64,000 nt of DNA from Candidatus Nitrosocaldus sp. (GTDB taxonomy: Archaea > Thermoproteota > Nitrososphaeria > Nitrososphaerales > Nitrosocaldaceae), in assembly GCA_025054855.1 (NCBI GenBank), contig JANWZS010000004.1, positions 54,966 through 118,965 on the forward strand, read 5' to 3'. The position numbers and the translations under genes were made by a program. The stretch's first letter is position 1; every line of letters starts with the position of its first letter. This document shows, one piece after another, positions 17,158-25,965 of this stretch. Under the pieces are notes generated by a model, which saw nothing but the letters and a program-made list of their open reading frames with translations, had not been told where the DNA came from and searched no databases.

Positions 17158-18563
17158 TACCTCCTCTGACTTCTCCTTCTCCTCATCCCCCTCCCACTAT
17201 CCCCTCCATTACCACCCCTCTCTTCATGCCCATGTCTCTTCCCTCCACCTTCTCCTCCCCCCTGCCTCCTCCTCTCATCCTTGGCTCTCCCCCTGCCTCC
17301 CCTCCTCCGTGTCTCCTCCCCCTCCCTCACCCCCTTCCCTCCTTCGCTCTCATGCCTCGGCTCCGAATACTTCTCCCTTATCTCCTCAAGCCTCTCATTC
17401 AGCCTTGTAAGAAGCGTATCATCCCTCGTGCCAGTGAACGCATCAACCCTCGCTGCTACAGCAACCTTGGTTGCTATGGCTCTGGCGATCTTGCCCCTCT
17501 GCCACCTTGGTGCTGAGTGCACCGATGGGTGCTGGAATATTATGCCGTGCTTTGGGGGTCTGGTACCTGTCCTCAGCGCCCTGAAGAGCGCCTTCTCTGC
17601 ACCCAGAACCTGGATGGTGCTTGCAGGTAGCAGTGCTAGCCTCTCGAGCCCCCCAGCCTTGGCTATGAGCCTCGCTCCTATGGTCGCTCCAAGTATACCC
17701 TTCAGGTTTGGTGCCACCCTATCCATCTCATCCTCCATATGCTTTGCCAGGGTATCCCTCTGCCTGGATAGATGCCTGATCTCCTCCGCCAGCCTCTGTA
17801 TCAGGATGAGGTTCTCATCGCTTATCATGCCCCCCTTGCTCGTCGCTGCTGCCCTTGCTACAGCCTCAGCCTTCTCCTGCATGCCCATGCCTCTCAACGC
17901 CTCCTGGGTTATGGCATCCCTCCTCCCTAACCTAATCACTATCTCACAGTACGCTGCGAGGCTCTGCACAATACCCTCGAGCTCTGGGAAGTGTAGACCA
18001 TACCACTCCCTCAACCTTGCCCCCATCATGTTTATCACCTTATCCAACTCGTCTATGGCGTTTATGCACTGGATTATATGCTGGTCAGGTCTTGCGGATG
18101 CCTCTGCAACCTTGAGTGATGATAGGGCTAGTGCGAACTCGTGGAGTGCAAGGAGTGCATCCTGCTCACTGCTGGCAAGTCCAGATGCTACCATTATATC
18201 CATCTTCCTGTGCTGTACCCTCAACTGCTCCTCCACACCCATCTCTACAGCATCGAATCCATGCTTCAGTGCAGCCTCTAACAGTGCAGGGTCATTGCAT
18301 GCTAGTGATGTGTAACCCTTCTCCCTGAGGGATGAGAGTAGTGGCCCAAGCCTCTCCCCTCCCTCCATCCCGCTCTTGATCATGCTGTAATCCCTGGCCA
18401 TGCTCTCCCTCCTGAACCTCAGCACATCTATAACCTTTGGCCCATCGTGGGCATGATCCAGGGCAACCACCCCATTCTCAAGCAGTATCAGATCGCACCT
18501 ACCCATACCCCTTGATTGGTCAAGGCCTATTAAAAATGTAGCATTGGTTATATAACACAGCAC
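17157..18563 (-). CDS. C/D-box sRNP protein Nop5 (Nop56/58)
   Basis: Scaffold of the C/D-box sRNP that joins L7Ae-bound guide RNA to fibrillarin. The N-terminal fibrillarin-binding domain (about 1-120), coiled-coil (about 125-250) and Nop domain (about 260-390, with GAEKALFRALRTGTRPPKHG and QRGKIARAIA) are in order. The last 70 residues are a Lys/Arg/Glu/Gly-rich tail. Cotranscribed with flpA directly downstream. Confidence 0.95.
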   Translation of the reverse strand: MLCYITNATFLIGLDQSRGMGRCDLILLENGVVALDHAHDGPKVIDVLRFRRESMARDYSMIKSGMEGGERLGPLLSSLREKGYTSLACNDPALLEAALKHGFDAVEMGVEEQLRVQHRKMDIMVASGLASSEQDALLALHEFALALSSLKVAEASARPDQHIIQCINAIDELDKVINMMGARLREWYGLHFPELEGIVQSLAAYCEIVIRLGRRDAITQEALRGMGMQEKAEAVARAAATSKGGMISDENLILIQRLAEEIRHLSRQRDTLAKHMEDEMDRVAPNLKGILGATIGARLIAKAGGLERLALLPASTIQVLGAEKALFRALRTGTRPPKHGIIFQHPSVHSAPRWQRGKIARAIATKVAVAARVDAFTGTRDDTLLTRLNERLEEIREKYSEPRHESEGGKGVREGEETRRRGGRGRAKDERRRQGGGEGGGKRHGHEERGGNGGDSGRGMRRRRSQRR

Positions 18564-18580
18564 ATGCTTATCTATGCGGT

Positions 18581-19504
18581 GTGGATACAGGTGTAGAGTT
18601 CGCTGGCCTAAGGTTGAGGAACCCTACCATGCTGGCATCTGGGATACTTGGGATATCGTATGAGGTGATGGAGCGGGTGTATGAGGCAGGTGCAGGGGCG
18701 GTGATAAGCAAGAGCATAAGCGTAGAGCCCAGGGAGGGGTACAGAGGGCCTATAATAGTGAGGGTAGACTCTGGCTACGTCAATGCCGTAGGCCTGGCCA
18801 ACCCTGGTGTTGATCATCTCGTGCAGGAGTTGAGTAGGCATGGTTACGCTGAAGGCTCTAGCATTGGCAAGGTACCCATAATAGTCAACCTCGTAGGCTC
18901 TGATGTGGATGAGTTCGTATACATGGTGAGGAGGTTAGACCATCTGAGCATAATAGGATACGAACTGAACCTCTCATGCCCCCATGTAGAGAAGGTTGGG
19001 CTGGAGGTTGGTGATGATCCCGAACTGGTGAGCAGGATAGTCAGGGGTATAAGAGCGGTCACGGGTAAGCCAGTGATAGCCAAGCTCGGGTTGGGTGCGG
19101 TGGATATGCTTGAGGTGGCCAGGGCTGCGATGGACTCTGGTGCCAGCGCAGTAACAGCCATAAACACCATCAGAGCCATGGTCATAGATGTGGATACACG
19201 CATGCCTGTGCTGGGCAACAGGGTCGGAGGGTTGTCTGGTAGAGCGATAAAGCCTGTTGCAGTGAGGTGTGTATACGAACTGTACAGGGCAGGGATACCA
19301 GTTGTAGGATGCGGGGGTATATACGACTGGAGGGATGCTGTAGAGTTCATGCTTGCTGGAGCAGAGGCGGTGCAGGTAGGGAGTGCGGTAGGGGATGGAT
19401 GGCTGGATGTATTCAACGATATAAACATGGGTATACGCAGGTATATGGAGAGGAATGGCCTCAAGAGCGTGAGGGAGTTGGTGGGTGTTGCGCACAGGTA
19501 CTGA
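18581..19504 (+). CDS. pyrD: Dihydroorotate dehydrogenase B, catalytic subunit
   Basis: FMN barrel enzyme of pyrimidine synthesis. GLRLRNPTMLASGILG at the start, ELNLSCPHVEKVG, KPVIAKLG, and the phosphate-binding VVGCGGIYDWRDAVEFMLAGAEAVQVGSA are clear. Partner pyrK follows with the start codon at the pyrD stop, which marks the NAD-linked type 1B enzyme. GTG start; an ATG at 18566 is out of frame. Confidence 0.95.
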   Translation: MDTGVEFAGLRLRNPTMLASGILGISYEVMERVYEAGAGAVISKSISVEPREGYRGPIIVRVDSGYVNAVGLANPGVDHLVQELSRHGYAEGSSIGKVPIIVNLVGSDVDEFVYMVRRLDHLSIIGYELNLSCPHVEKVGLEVGDDPELVSRIVRGIRAVTGKPVIAKLGLGAVDMLEVARAAMDSGASAVTAINTIRAMVIDVDTRMPVLGNRVGGLSGRAIKPVAVRCVYELYRAGIPVVGCGGIYDWRDAVEFMLAGAEAVQVGSAVGDGWLDVFNDINMGIRRYMERNGLKSVRELVGVAHRY

Positions 19505-19505
19505 G

Positions 19506-20330
19506 ATGCTCGATAGGGATAGGATGAGGCTGGTCAGGGTGGAGGAGGTTAGGGATGAGAGCCCAACGGTGCGAACTCTGATCTTCAGGGATGAACAGGC
19601 GTACAGGGCATCTGCAGGGCAGTTCCTCATGGTATGGATACCCAGGGTCGATGAGGTGCCTATGAGCGTCATGCTCGATCCGTACGATAGGGAGGGATAC
19701 GCCGCACTGACCGTGAGGAGGCACGGATACTCCTCCACCGCCCTGTACAACATGCAGGTGGATGGCATGATAGGTGTTAGGGGTCCATACGGGAGGGGGT
19801 TCAGTGCTACAGATGGTAACGTGATACTTGTAGGAGGGGGTACTGGACTCGTGCCACTGCTGAGGTTATGCAGGGTACTCTCAGCGAGGATCACGTTCAT
19901 CATGGGTTCCAGGAGCAGGGATGAGGTGATATTCGAGGAGCTTGCGAGGAGGCTGGTGGGTAGCAACGGCAGGGTTGTGGTATGCACGGATGATGGCAGT
20001 TATGGCCTGAAGGGCTATGCTACAGATGCGCTCAAGACTGTGCTTGATGATACCATAGGCAAGAAGGGCGAGAGGGTCGATATGGTATACACGTGTGGTC
20101 CAGAGGCCATGATGCTCAAGGTTCTGAGGATGGCTCATGAGTACGGTGTAGAGGCTCAAGCGAGTCTGGAGAGGATAATGAAGTGCGGTATAGGCCTATG
20201 CTCCTCCTGCTGTATAGGCAGGTACGTGCTCTGCAGGGATGGTCCTGTTATGAATGCGAGGGATATCCTTGCACTTGAGGAGTTCGGCCACTATGCAAGG
20301 GATAAGAGTGGCAGGCTCATCAGGATATGA
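19506..20330 (+). CDS. pyrK: Dihydroorotate dehydrogenase B, electron transfer subunit
   Basis: FAD and [2Fe-2S] protein passing electrons from PyrD to NAD. FAD region: SAGQFLMVWIPRVDEVPMS and RRHGYSSTAL. NAD region: VRGPYGRGF, ILVGGGTGLVPLLRL. Near the C-terminus MKCGIGLCSSCCIGRYVLCRDG gives the Cys set for the cluster (C-x4-C-x2-C and a later C). The ATG at 19506 begins 1 bp after the pyrD stop; an in-frame TTG at 19485 would overlap it. Confidence 0.93.
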   Translation: MLDRDRMRLVRVEEVRDESPTVRTLIFRDEQAYRASAGQFLMVWIPRVDEVPMSVMLDPYDREGYAALTVRRHGYSSTALYNMQVDGMIGVRGPYGRGFSATDGNVILVGGGTGLVPLLRLCRVLSARITFIMGSRSRDEVIFEELARRLVGSNGRVVVCTDDGSYGLKGYATDALKTVLDDTIGKKGERVDMVYTCGPEAMMLKVLRMAHEYGVEAQASLERIMKCGIGLCSSCCIGRYVLCRDGPVMNARDILALEEFGHYARDKSGRLIRI

Positions 20331-20471
20331 TATGGATAGAGCACAGCACCAACTGACCCATCGCATCTGATGCCCTCATCCATACTCGCATACTCGCATG
20401 CACTATGTATTGCACATGGGATCTACCAGCGTTTATAGCCAGGCTCAAGCATATACACAAAAATACCTCTT

Positions 20472-20487
20472 GGGGGAAGAATCCCCC
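20472..20487 (+). other. Stem-loop just ahead of tRNA-Leu
   Basis: GGGGG (20472-20476) and CCCCC (20483-20487) form a five-pair stem with loop AAGAAT, ending 3 nt before the tRNA. The CCCCCGCA that follows (20483-20490) equals the tRNA's own 3' acceptor strand and could pair with its 5' strand. Confidence 0.6.
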
Positions 20488-20490
20488 GCA

Positions 20491-20575
20491 GCGGGGGTTG
20501 CCTAGCCTGGTCAAAGGCGCGAGGCTTAGAACCTCGTCCCATAGGGGTTCGTGGGTTCAAATCCCACCCCCCGCA
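20491..20575 (+). tRNA. tRNA-Leu (anticodon TAG)
   Basis: Acceptor GCGGGGG pairs fully with CCCCCGC; discriminator A. Anticodon stem GAGG/CCTC closes loop CTTAGAA with anticodon TAG. A long variable arm (GTCCCATAGGGGTTC region) marks a class II tRNA, and the T arm is GTGGG-TTCAAAT-CCCAC. CCA is not encoded. A TATA-like TTTATAGCC lies at 20431-20439, implying a leader of about 30 nt. Confidence 0.95.
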
Positions 20576-20650
20576 CTTGCTGTATGTGCAGAGGAATAAG
20601 GAAGAGGAAGGAAGGAAAGGTTATTTAGTATTCACATGCTAGTAAGGCGC

Positions 20651-21169
20651 ATGAACCTTAGGACTGTGATAAGGGAGTTCCCAGACTTCCCGGAGAAGGG
20701 CGTGCTCTTCAGGGACATAAGCCCATTGTTGAAGAGTGCTAGTGCACTGAACTACATAGTGGAGAGGTTCCATGAGCACTTCAAGGTCAAGCGTGTCGAT
20801 GTGATAGCGGGGATAGAGTCCAGAGGGTTCATAATAGCCTCTGCATTGGCGATGAGGTTCGGGTGCGGTATGGTGATGATAAGGAAGCAGGGCAAGTTGC
20901 CTGGTAGGACAAGGAGCATAGACTACACGATAGAGTATGGCAAGGCAACCATGGAGATACAGGAGGATGCCGTATCTGCTGGGGATAACGTGCTCATAGC
21001 CGATGACCTCATAGCAACTGGTGGCACGGCCTCTGCTGCAGCAAGGCTTGTAGAGGGTCTAGGGGCTAGGGTTGCTGGCTTTGCCTTCGTCATAGAGCTT
21101 GCCAGGCTCAAGGGGAGGGAGCTGCTCAAGGGCTACGATGTATGCTCGCTGGTGGTCTATGATGAGTGA
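20651..21169 (+). CDS. apt: Adenine phosphoribosyltransferase
   Basis: Purine salvage: adenine plus PRPP to AMP. FPDFPEKGVLFRDISPLL, GIESRGFIIASALA, and the PRPP loop VLIADDLIATGGTASAAARL are diagnostic. The TATA-like GGTTATTTAG centred near 20624 is 26 nt before the ATG at 20651, so I prefer it to the ATG at 20636. Its stop overlaps the start of the MTAP gene, whose reaction yields adenine, so the two form a salvage operon. Confidence 0.94.
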   Translation: MNLRTVIREFPDFPEKGVLFRDISPLLKSASALNYIVERFHEHFKVKRVDVIAGIESRGFIIASALAMRFGCGMVMIRKQGKLPGRTRSIDYTIEYGKATMEIQEDAVSAGDNVLIADDLIATGGTASAAARLVEGLGARVAGFAFVIELARLKGRELLKGYDVCSLVVYDE

Positions 21170-21962
21170 GGGTGTACATGCGAGTATAGCGATAATCGGG
21201 GGCACTGGCATATACGATGTTGGTATGCTAGAGGATGCAAGGGAGGTGAAGGTATACACACCTTATGGCGATACATCGGATATGATCACCGTAGGCAAGT
21301 ATGCTGGTAAGAGCATAGCCTTCCTTCCCAGGCACGGGAAGGAGCACAGGATACCCCCTCACAGGATACCTGCTAGAGCGAACATATGGGCCCTGAAGCA
21401 GATAGGGGTGAGGAGGATAATCGCACCAGCAGCAGTAGGAAGCATGAGGGATGGGATCGGGCCTGGGGATATAGTCATACCAGATCAGTTCATAGACTTT
21501 ACGAAGAGGAGGGAGTACACATTCTACGATGGAGGGGAGGTGTGCCACGTCTCTCTGGCAGATCCGTTCTGCCCTGAACTGAGGAGGATAGCGGTTGAGC
21601 AGTGCAAGGCTCTGAACCTTGGAGTGCATGAGAGAGGCACGTACATATGCATAGAGGGGCCTAGATACTCGACCAGGGCTGAATCACTGTTCTTCAGGGA
21701 TATGATGAAGGCTGATGTCATAGGGATGACACTAGTGCCTGAATGCGTTCTAGCAAGGGAGATGGAGATATGCTATCTCAGCATAGCAACAGTTACGGAT
21801 TACGATGTGTGGGCTGAGAAGCCTGTAAGCACGCAGGAGGTTATAGATACGCTGAGGAAGAACTCTGCAAATGTGAAGAGGCTGCTCAGGGAGGTCATAC
21901 CAAGGATACCAGATGAGAGGAAATGTGCATGCAAGGATGCGCTCAAGGATGCTATGATCTGA
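21162..21962 (+). CDS. mtnP: S-methyl-5'-thioadenosine phosphorylase
   Basis: Splits methylthioadenosine into adenine and methylthioribose-1-phosphate. IAIIGGTGIYDVG, LPRHGKEHRIPPHRIPARAN, CIEGPRYSTRAES and VTDYDVWAEKPVS are MTAP motifs and match MTAP better than purine nucleoside phosphorylase. The ATG at 21162 overlaps the apt end by 8 bp; longer upstream frames code for apt-derived sequence and are not used. Confidence 0.93.
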   Translation: MSEGVHASIAIIGGTGIYDVGMLEDAREVKVYTPYGDTSDMITVGKYAGKSIAFLPRHGKEHRIPPHRIPARANIWALKQIGVRRIIAPAAVGSMRDGIGPGDIVIPDQFIDFTKRREYTFYDGGEVCHVSLADPFCPELRRIAVEQCKALNLGVHERGTYICIEGPRYSTRAESLFFRDMMKADVIGMTLVPECVLAREMEICYLSIATVTDYDVWAEKPVSTQEVIDTLRKNSANVKRLLREVIPRIPDERKCACKDALKDAMI

Positions 21963-22044
21963 CCTACTGAACGACCAGCCTGGATGCTATAACACTCCAT
22001 ATCTTCTCTTCTATTCATTCCATTAATTACATACTATTCACTAC

Positions 22045-23175
22045 CTACTTCGCCTTCTGGAGTTGCTCATAGGCTACATCCTCACCCTGCTTTATAAGGT
22101 CCCTGATGGTCCTCCTTGAAAAGTCTGCATTCTTGAGCAGGTACGGTGTATCCAGTTCCCTCCTGCTTATCTTGTGTACAACCAGCACCTCAGCCCCATG
22201 GCTCTCTATCAGATCCCTGTACGCATCTATCACATCGGATGGGATGCCCTCCCCCCTCTCCATCAGCCTGCTGTACAACAGCTCCACCAGATCTATCAGG
22301 CGTGTGATCCTGTTGAAGACCTCTATATCATGGGATGTCTTGTCACTGAACGTTATATCCCTCGAGCGGTCTACGACCTCTATGATATTACGTGGTAGGT
22401 TGCTCCTCACCTGCGGGTAGTTCTCTACCAGGTAAACCTCCTTGTCACTCCTTGGCGATGCTATGAGCACCTCCCTCAGAGGAGTGTTACTTATCAGCGC
22501 CCCATCCCATGCAAATACCCCATCACCAACCTCCACCCATGGGAAACCGTACTGTGATGCTGCCGTGCTAGCAAGTACATGCTTCGCCTCTATCTGCATC
22601 CTAGCGCTATCGAATATCAGATGCTCTGCAGTGAGCACATTGACGGCAGTGATTATGAGCCTCGTACCCCCACCACCAGGCCTCAACCTCGTAAAGTCCA
22701 CGTACTTGGAGAGCGTATCCTTCATCACAGAGTGGTCATACAGGTACGTCCAGTTACCCCACCGGTATATACCTCCCATACCGTAATCGTATGGCGATTG
22801 CATCCAGCGGGGTACGAAGACCTTGGGCACACCGAAGAGCATGGAGTTCAGAGCACCAGAGGATATCCTCTTGAACTGCATGCCTTCAGTGCTATACACT
22901 GGTATGAGCAACTCTGGTATGATCTCATAACTGCTCTCTGCAACCTCGAGCCAGAACTCCTCGAGTGCCTTATCTGGCTCATCGCTCCTGCTCCCAGCTA
23001 TTATTGCAGCGTTGACCGCACCTATCGATGTGCCTGCTACTACATCGAAGACTATTCCTAGCCTGCGTAGTGCCTTGAATACCCCACACGCAAATGCGCC
23101 AAGGGAGCCTCCCCCCTGAAGTACCAGCACCTTCTCCACCTGTCTATTCCTTCTACGGGCCATCGAGGAGTCCAT
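22045..23175 (-). CDS. Patatin-like phospholipase
   Basis: Ser-Asp dyad acyl hydrolase. The oxyanion loop LVLQGGGSLGAFACGV (about 17-32), nucleophile elbow VAGTSIGAVNAA (about 45-57) and the Asp in WDGALISNTPL (about 222-232) are present. No signal peptide, so cytoplasmic or peripheral at the membrane. Length 376 aa. Patatins in archaea are poorly studied, and the lipid substrate, probably ether-lipid-related or foreign acyl ester, is unknown. Likely single-gene unit, convergent with MTAP. Confidence 0.88.
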   Translation of the reverse strand: MDSSMARRRNRQVEKVLVLQGGGSLGAFACGVFKALRRLGIVFDVVAGTSIGAVNAAIIAGSRSDEPDKALEEFWLEVAESSYEIIPELLIPVYSTEGMQFKRISSGALNSMLFGVPKVFVPRWMQSPYDYGMGGIYRWGNWTYLYDHSVMKDTLSKYVDFTRLRPGGGGTRLIITAVNVLTAEHLIFDSARMQIEAKHVLASTAASQYGFPWVEVGDGVFAWDGALISNTPLREVLIASPRSDKEVYLVENYPQVRSNLPRNIIEVVDRSRDITFSDKTSHDIEVFNRITRLIDLVELLYSRLMERGEGIPSDVIDAYRDLIESHGAEVLVVHKISRRELDTPYLLKNADFSRRTIRDLIKQGEDVAYEQLQKAK

Positions 23176-23250
23176 GCCTTGGCACCATCATAATCATACA
23201 GTTACATATCTTTCTTGCTTTGCTTTAATCTTTACCATAGCACGGATCAT

Positions 23251-24729
23251 TCATGGCTCTAGCCTAGGCAGTACGAGTGTGCCGAGGGTGGTGACGAAGA
23301 GCACTATAAGCCCTATCGCTATAGCATTCAGAACTATACCCTTCCTGAACATCTCGCCTATGCTTACCCTACCCCTCTCATATACTAGGGCATTGGGTGG
23401 TGTACCCATGGGCAGTAGGAATGCTAGCGATGATGCAACAGTTACTGCAAAGAGTATGGGCAGAGGAGGCCAGGCGTTGAGGAGAACCATGTTAGTGACC
23501 ACTGGTATGAATACTGCTGCTGTTGCCGTATTGGACTTTATGTTCGAGACAGACATTATCAGTGCAACCAACAGCATCATAACCAACTCATATGGGAGTA
23601 TACCGATGAATGAGAGTACCTCTGCCAACCACATTGCCAGACCAGAGTTGATGAACGAGAGTGAGAGTGCGAGACCCCCTCCCAGCAGGAAGAGTATACC
23701 GAACGGCATCTTCTCCACCTCCGCCCAGTCCAGTATACGCTCCCTCCTCCCATGCGGTATGACGAAGAGCGATATCCCTCCAGCTATCGCTATAACGGAG
23801 TTGGTTATCATTGACGATTCAGGTAGCCAGTATGGGGAGGTGAACATGAGTGCAAGTACTATGACCAGTACGAGCAGAACTATAATCTGGCTCCTGCTCC
23901 ATCCAGCGCCACCCTCCATCCTTAGTACATCCCTTATCGTATCGTATGAGCCTTGTACGTTCAACCCCCTGGTGAGCATGAGGCCTGCAATGGCGAGCAT
24001 GGTGAACGATAGTGGTGCACCGAGCATAGACCACTCTGCAAATGATACACTGTATCCAAACGTCTTCATGACGGTACCCGCAAATATGAGGTTTGGGGGT
24101 GCACCGACCAGTGTGGCAACGCTACCTATGGATGATGCGTACGCTATGCCCAGCATGAGTGCTACCGTGAAGTCCCTCCCTAGGACTACGGTCTGGCTAG
24201 ACCTCATGACATTGGTGATCACCTGTGCTATAGGGAGCATGACAAGCACTGCAGTAGTGCTCAGCACTACCATGGATAGCAGTGCAGTTGCTATCATGAA
24301 CCCCCAGACTATACGCCTTGGTGAGTAGCCGAATACGGATATGAGCATGAGCGCTATCCTCCTATGTAGACCTGACTTCTCTATGCTTATGGCTATGAGG
24401 AACATGCCAAGGAGGAGCACTACTATAGGATGCATGTACTCCGATGCGACATCTGTTAGTGGCATTATACCCATCATGGGCAGTAACGCCAATGGGAGTA
24501 GCGCAGTTGCGTATACGGATATGGCCTCCGTTACCCACCAGACTATCATCCATGATGCTATCGCTAGCACTATCCTACCCTCTTCTGATAATCCCGTGGG
24601 TGTTGGGGCTATGAGTATGAGGAGGAATGATATCGGGCCAATTATGGAACCGATGGTCTTTATGCTCACACCGCTCATACTGAGCATACAAGGTCCAACC
24701 TCTAAAATGTATCGAGATGGTATGACCAT
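23251..24729 (-). CDS. SLC13/DASS-family anion transporter
   Basis: About 12 hydrophobic segments across 492 residues. Two family signatures are seen: GAPPNLIFAG (Ser/Thr-Asn-Thr-type substrate loop, here varied) and the SNIKSNTATAAVFIPVV block near residue 395, followed by PMGTPPNALVY. DASS carriers move dicarboxylates, phosphate or sulfate with Na+. Substrate cannot be told. The minus-strand reading is right because the opposite strand shows no domain. Confidence 0.88.
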   Translation of the reverse strand: MVIPSRYILEVGPCMLSMSGVSIKTIGSIIGPISFLLILIAPTPTGLSEEGRIVLAIASWMIVWWVTEAISVYATALLPLALLPMMGIMPLTDVASEYMHPIVVLLLGMFLIAISIEKSGLHRRIALMLISVFGYSPRRIVWGFMIATALLSMVVLSTTAVLVMLPIAQVITNVMRSSQTVVLGRDFTVALMLGIAYASSIGSVATLVGAPPNLIFAGTVMKTFGYSVSFAEWSMLGAPLSFTMLAIAGLMLTRGLNVQGSYDTIRDVLRMEGGAGWSRSQIIVLLVLVIVLALMFTSPYWLPESSMITNSVIAIAGGISLFVIPHGRRERILDWAEVEKMPFGILFLLGGGLALSLSFINSGLAMWLAEVLSFIGILPYELVMMLLVALIMSVSNIKSNTATAAVFIPVVTNMVLLNAWPPLPILFAVTVASSLAFLLPMGTPPNALVYERGRVSIGEMFRKGIVLNAIAIGLIVLFVTTLGTLVLPRLEP

Positions 24730-24790
24730 CTAGCAACCAACCTAGCAGTACCAGTACCCATCAGTCTGATCCGGTTCTGCTAGTTACCCC

Positions 24791-25129
24791 CTAATGCTCC
24801 GTTATTATATCCCCTTCTACCATCTTCCTCTGCACTATAACCAGTACATGCTCAGGATCGTAGCCCATACGCCTCAGCATGGCCTCTGCCCTCCTGCTTA
24901 CCTTGATATACACGTTGTGCCCCCCTATCCTCCCAAACGCTACACCCCTGAACCTTATCTTCTCTCCATCGAGTGTAAAGTAACCTCTCAGCATGCTCGT
25001 TACATCACCAGCATCTACACCTGTCACGTAGACCTTGATATCATAATGATGCTCAGTACTGCTTGCATCTGCACTGCTGCCAATGTCACTGCTACCAGTA
25101 TCACTGCCATCAGCATCCTTGCTGCTCAT
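24791..25129 (-). CDS. Unknown protein, 112 aa
   Basis: No family recognised. A Ser/Asp/Gly-rich N-terminus (about 25 residues) leads to an alpha/beta domain with DIKVYVTGV, GGHNVYIKVSRRAEAMLRRMG and a beta-rich end VLVIVQRKMVEGDIIT. Basic and acidic residues are mixed; no Cys and no membrane segment. The start overlaps the stop of the upstream gene by 4 bp (ATGA type), placing it last in a three-gene unit with a zinc-ribbon-like protein and a winged-helix protein. Confidence 0.6.
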   Translation of the reverse strand: MSSKDADGSDTGSSDIGSSADASSTEHHYDIKVYVTGVDAGDVTSMLRGYFTLDGEKIRFRGVAFGRIGGHNVYIKVSRRAEAMLRRMGYDPEHVLVIVQRKMVEGDIITEH

Positions 25130-25518
25130 TCCAGTTCGATCTCCTTATTTATCAGACCATCTATGGCAAATAGCCTGTGATCATCATCTATCCTGAAGTC
25201 CCTTGCTCGTAACCTCACATTTCCATCTATACACTCATGCTCTATAGTTGCAGAGCCATCCCTGCGCACCTTCACCAGCGCCCAATCGGACCTCAACTTG
25301 CATGTGAGTAAGAACCACGACTCCCCATCCTCTATGCTTGGCATCCCTATCTCTGGCGATATATCCAGTATGCCGAGCCTCTTCTCCTCAGCAAAAATTC
25401 TCCTGCACTTCACACACCTCCACACATCGACCGCTCCAACCATCCTGTTCCTGTGCCTTATGTTAACCACGCCATAGTATACGTTGCTATGCACGCATTC
25501 ATTGCTCATACATCTCAC
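25126..25518 (-). CDS. Unknown protein with Cys pairs, 130 aa
   Basis: N-terminal Cys residues (RCMSNEC) and a CVKC pair (about residues 35-38) suggest a zinc ribbon. The rest is beta-rich: WFLLTCKLRSDWALVKVRRDG and ATIEHECIDGNVRL. No known family recognised. Overlaps its neighbours on both sides by 4 bp (starts at the upstream stop; its stop meets the next start), so the three proteins are made together and may form one complex. Confidence 0.62.
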   Translation of the reverse strand: MRCMSNECVHSNVYYGVVNIRHRNRMVGAVDVWRCVKCRRIFAEEKRLGILDISPEIGMPSIEDGESWFLLTCKLRSDWALVKVRRDGSATIEHECIDGNVRLRARDFRIDDDHRLFAIDGLINKEIELE

Positions 25519-25877
25519 CTCCTGGCATCGTCGTATACCTTCGCAAGTATGCTTGCTATACCATCTATCCTCTCGTTCCTCTTGACCTCTCTATTCATCC
25601 TCAAGCAGAGCATCCTGTACATGTTCGTTACTGCAAACCTCGGATTCAACGCCTCATACCTTCCATTGATCTCTATGCACGCACCATCATCCACCAACCT
25701 AGATAGCGCATCCTTTACCCTCTCCACATCCATACCCAACCCATCTGCAATCTCCCTAGTGTTGAGCATACCCTTCCTCAGGAGTAGCATGTAGACCTTG
25801 ATGAGATCCATGCTAACCATCAGCTCCCTAGCCATGGCATCCTCAACCTCCTCCATAGATACCATACAATCCATCAT
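25515..25877 (-). CDS. Winged-helix DNA-binding protein (TrmB/ArsR-like), 120 aa
   Basis: Helix-turn-helix with LIKVYMLLLRKGMLNTREIADGLGMDVERVKDALSRLVDDG, the pattern of TrmB/MarR-like winged helices (about residues 23-66). It is followed by a beta wing (ACIEINGRYEAL) and C-terminal helices that may dimerise. No ligand domain. It opens the three-gene minus-strand unit and diverges from ubiX 85 bp away, so it may act on that shared upstream region. This is inference. Confidence 0.72.
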   Translation of the reverse strand: MMDCMVSMEEVEDAMARELMVSMDLIKVYMLLLRKGMLNTREIADGLGMDVERVKDALSRLVDDGACIEINGRYEALNPRFAVTNMYRMLCLRMNREVKRNERIDGIASILAKVYDDARR

Positions 25878-25965
25878 CCCTGCGTAGGATTATAAAGGTT
25901 GATCTAAGCAGGTAGGTGAGCAGGCAAGCAAATGAATAAAGCAGGAGAATGCAGAGTAGGAGGTG

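Noticed and set aside
17281-18315. Open frame of 344 codons on the plus strand
   Set aside because: Antisense to nop5, low complexity and without motifs.
20405-20599. Open frame of 64 codons over tRNA-Leu
   Set aside because: It crosses the tRNA-Leu gene and its leader.
23174-24328. Open frame of 384 codons on the plus strand
   Set aside because: It is antisense to the SLC13 transporter, with Ser/Thr/Met-rich, domain-free sequence; the minus strand shows clear carrier motifs.
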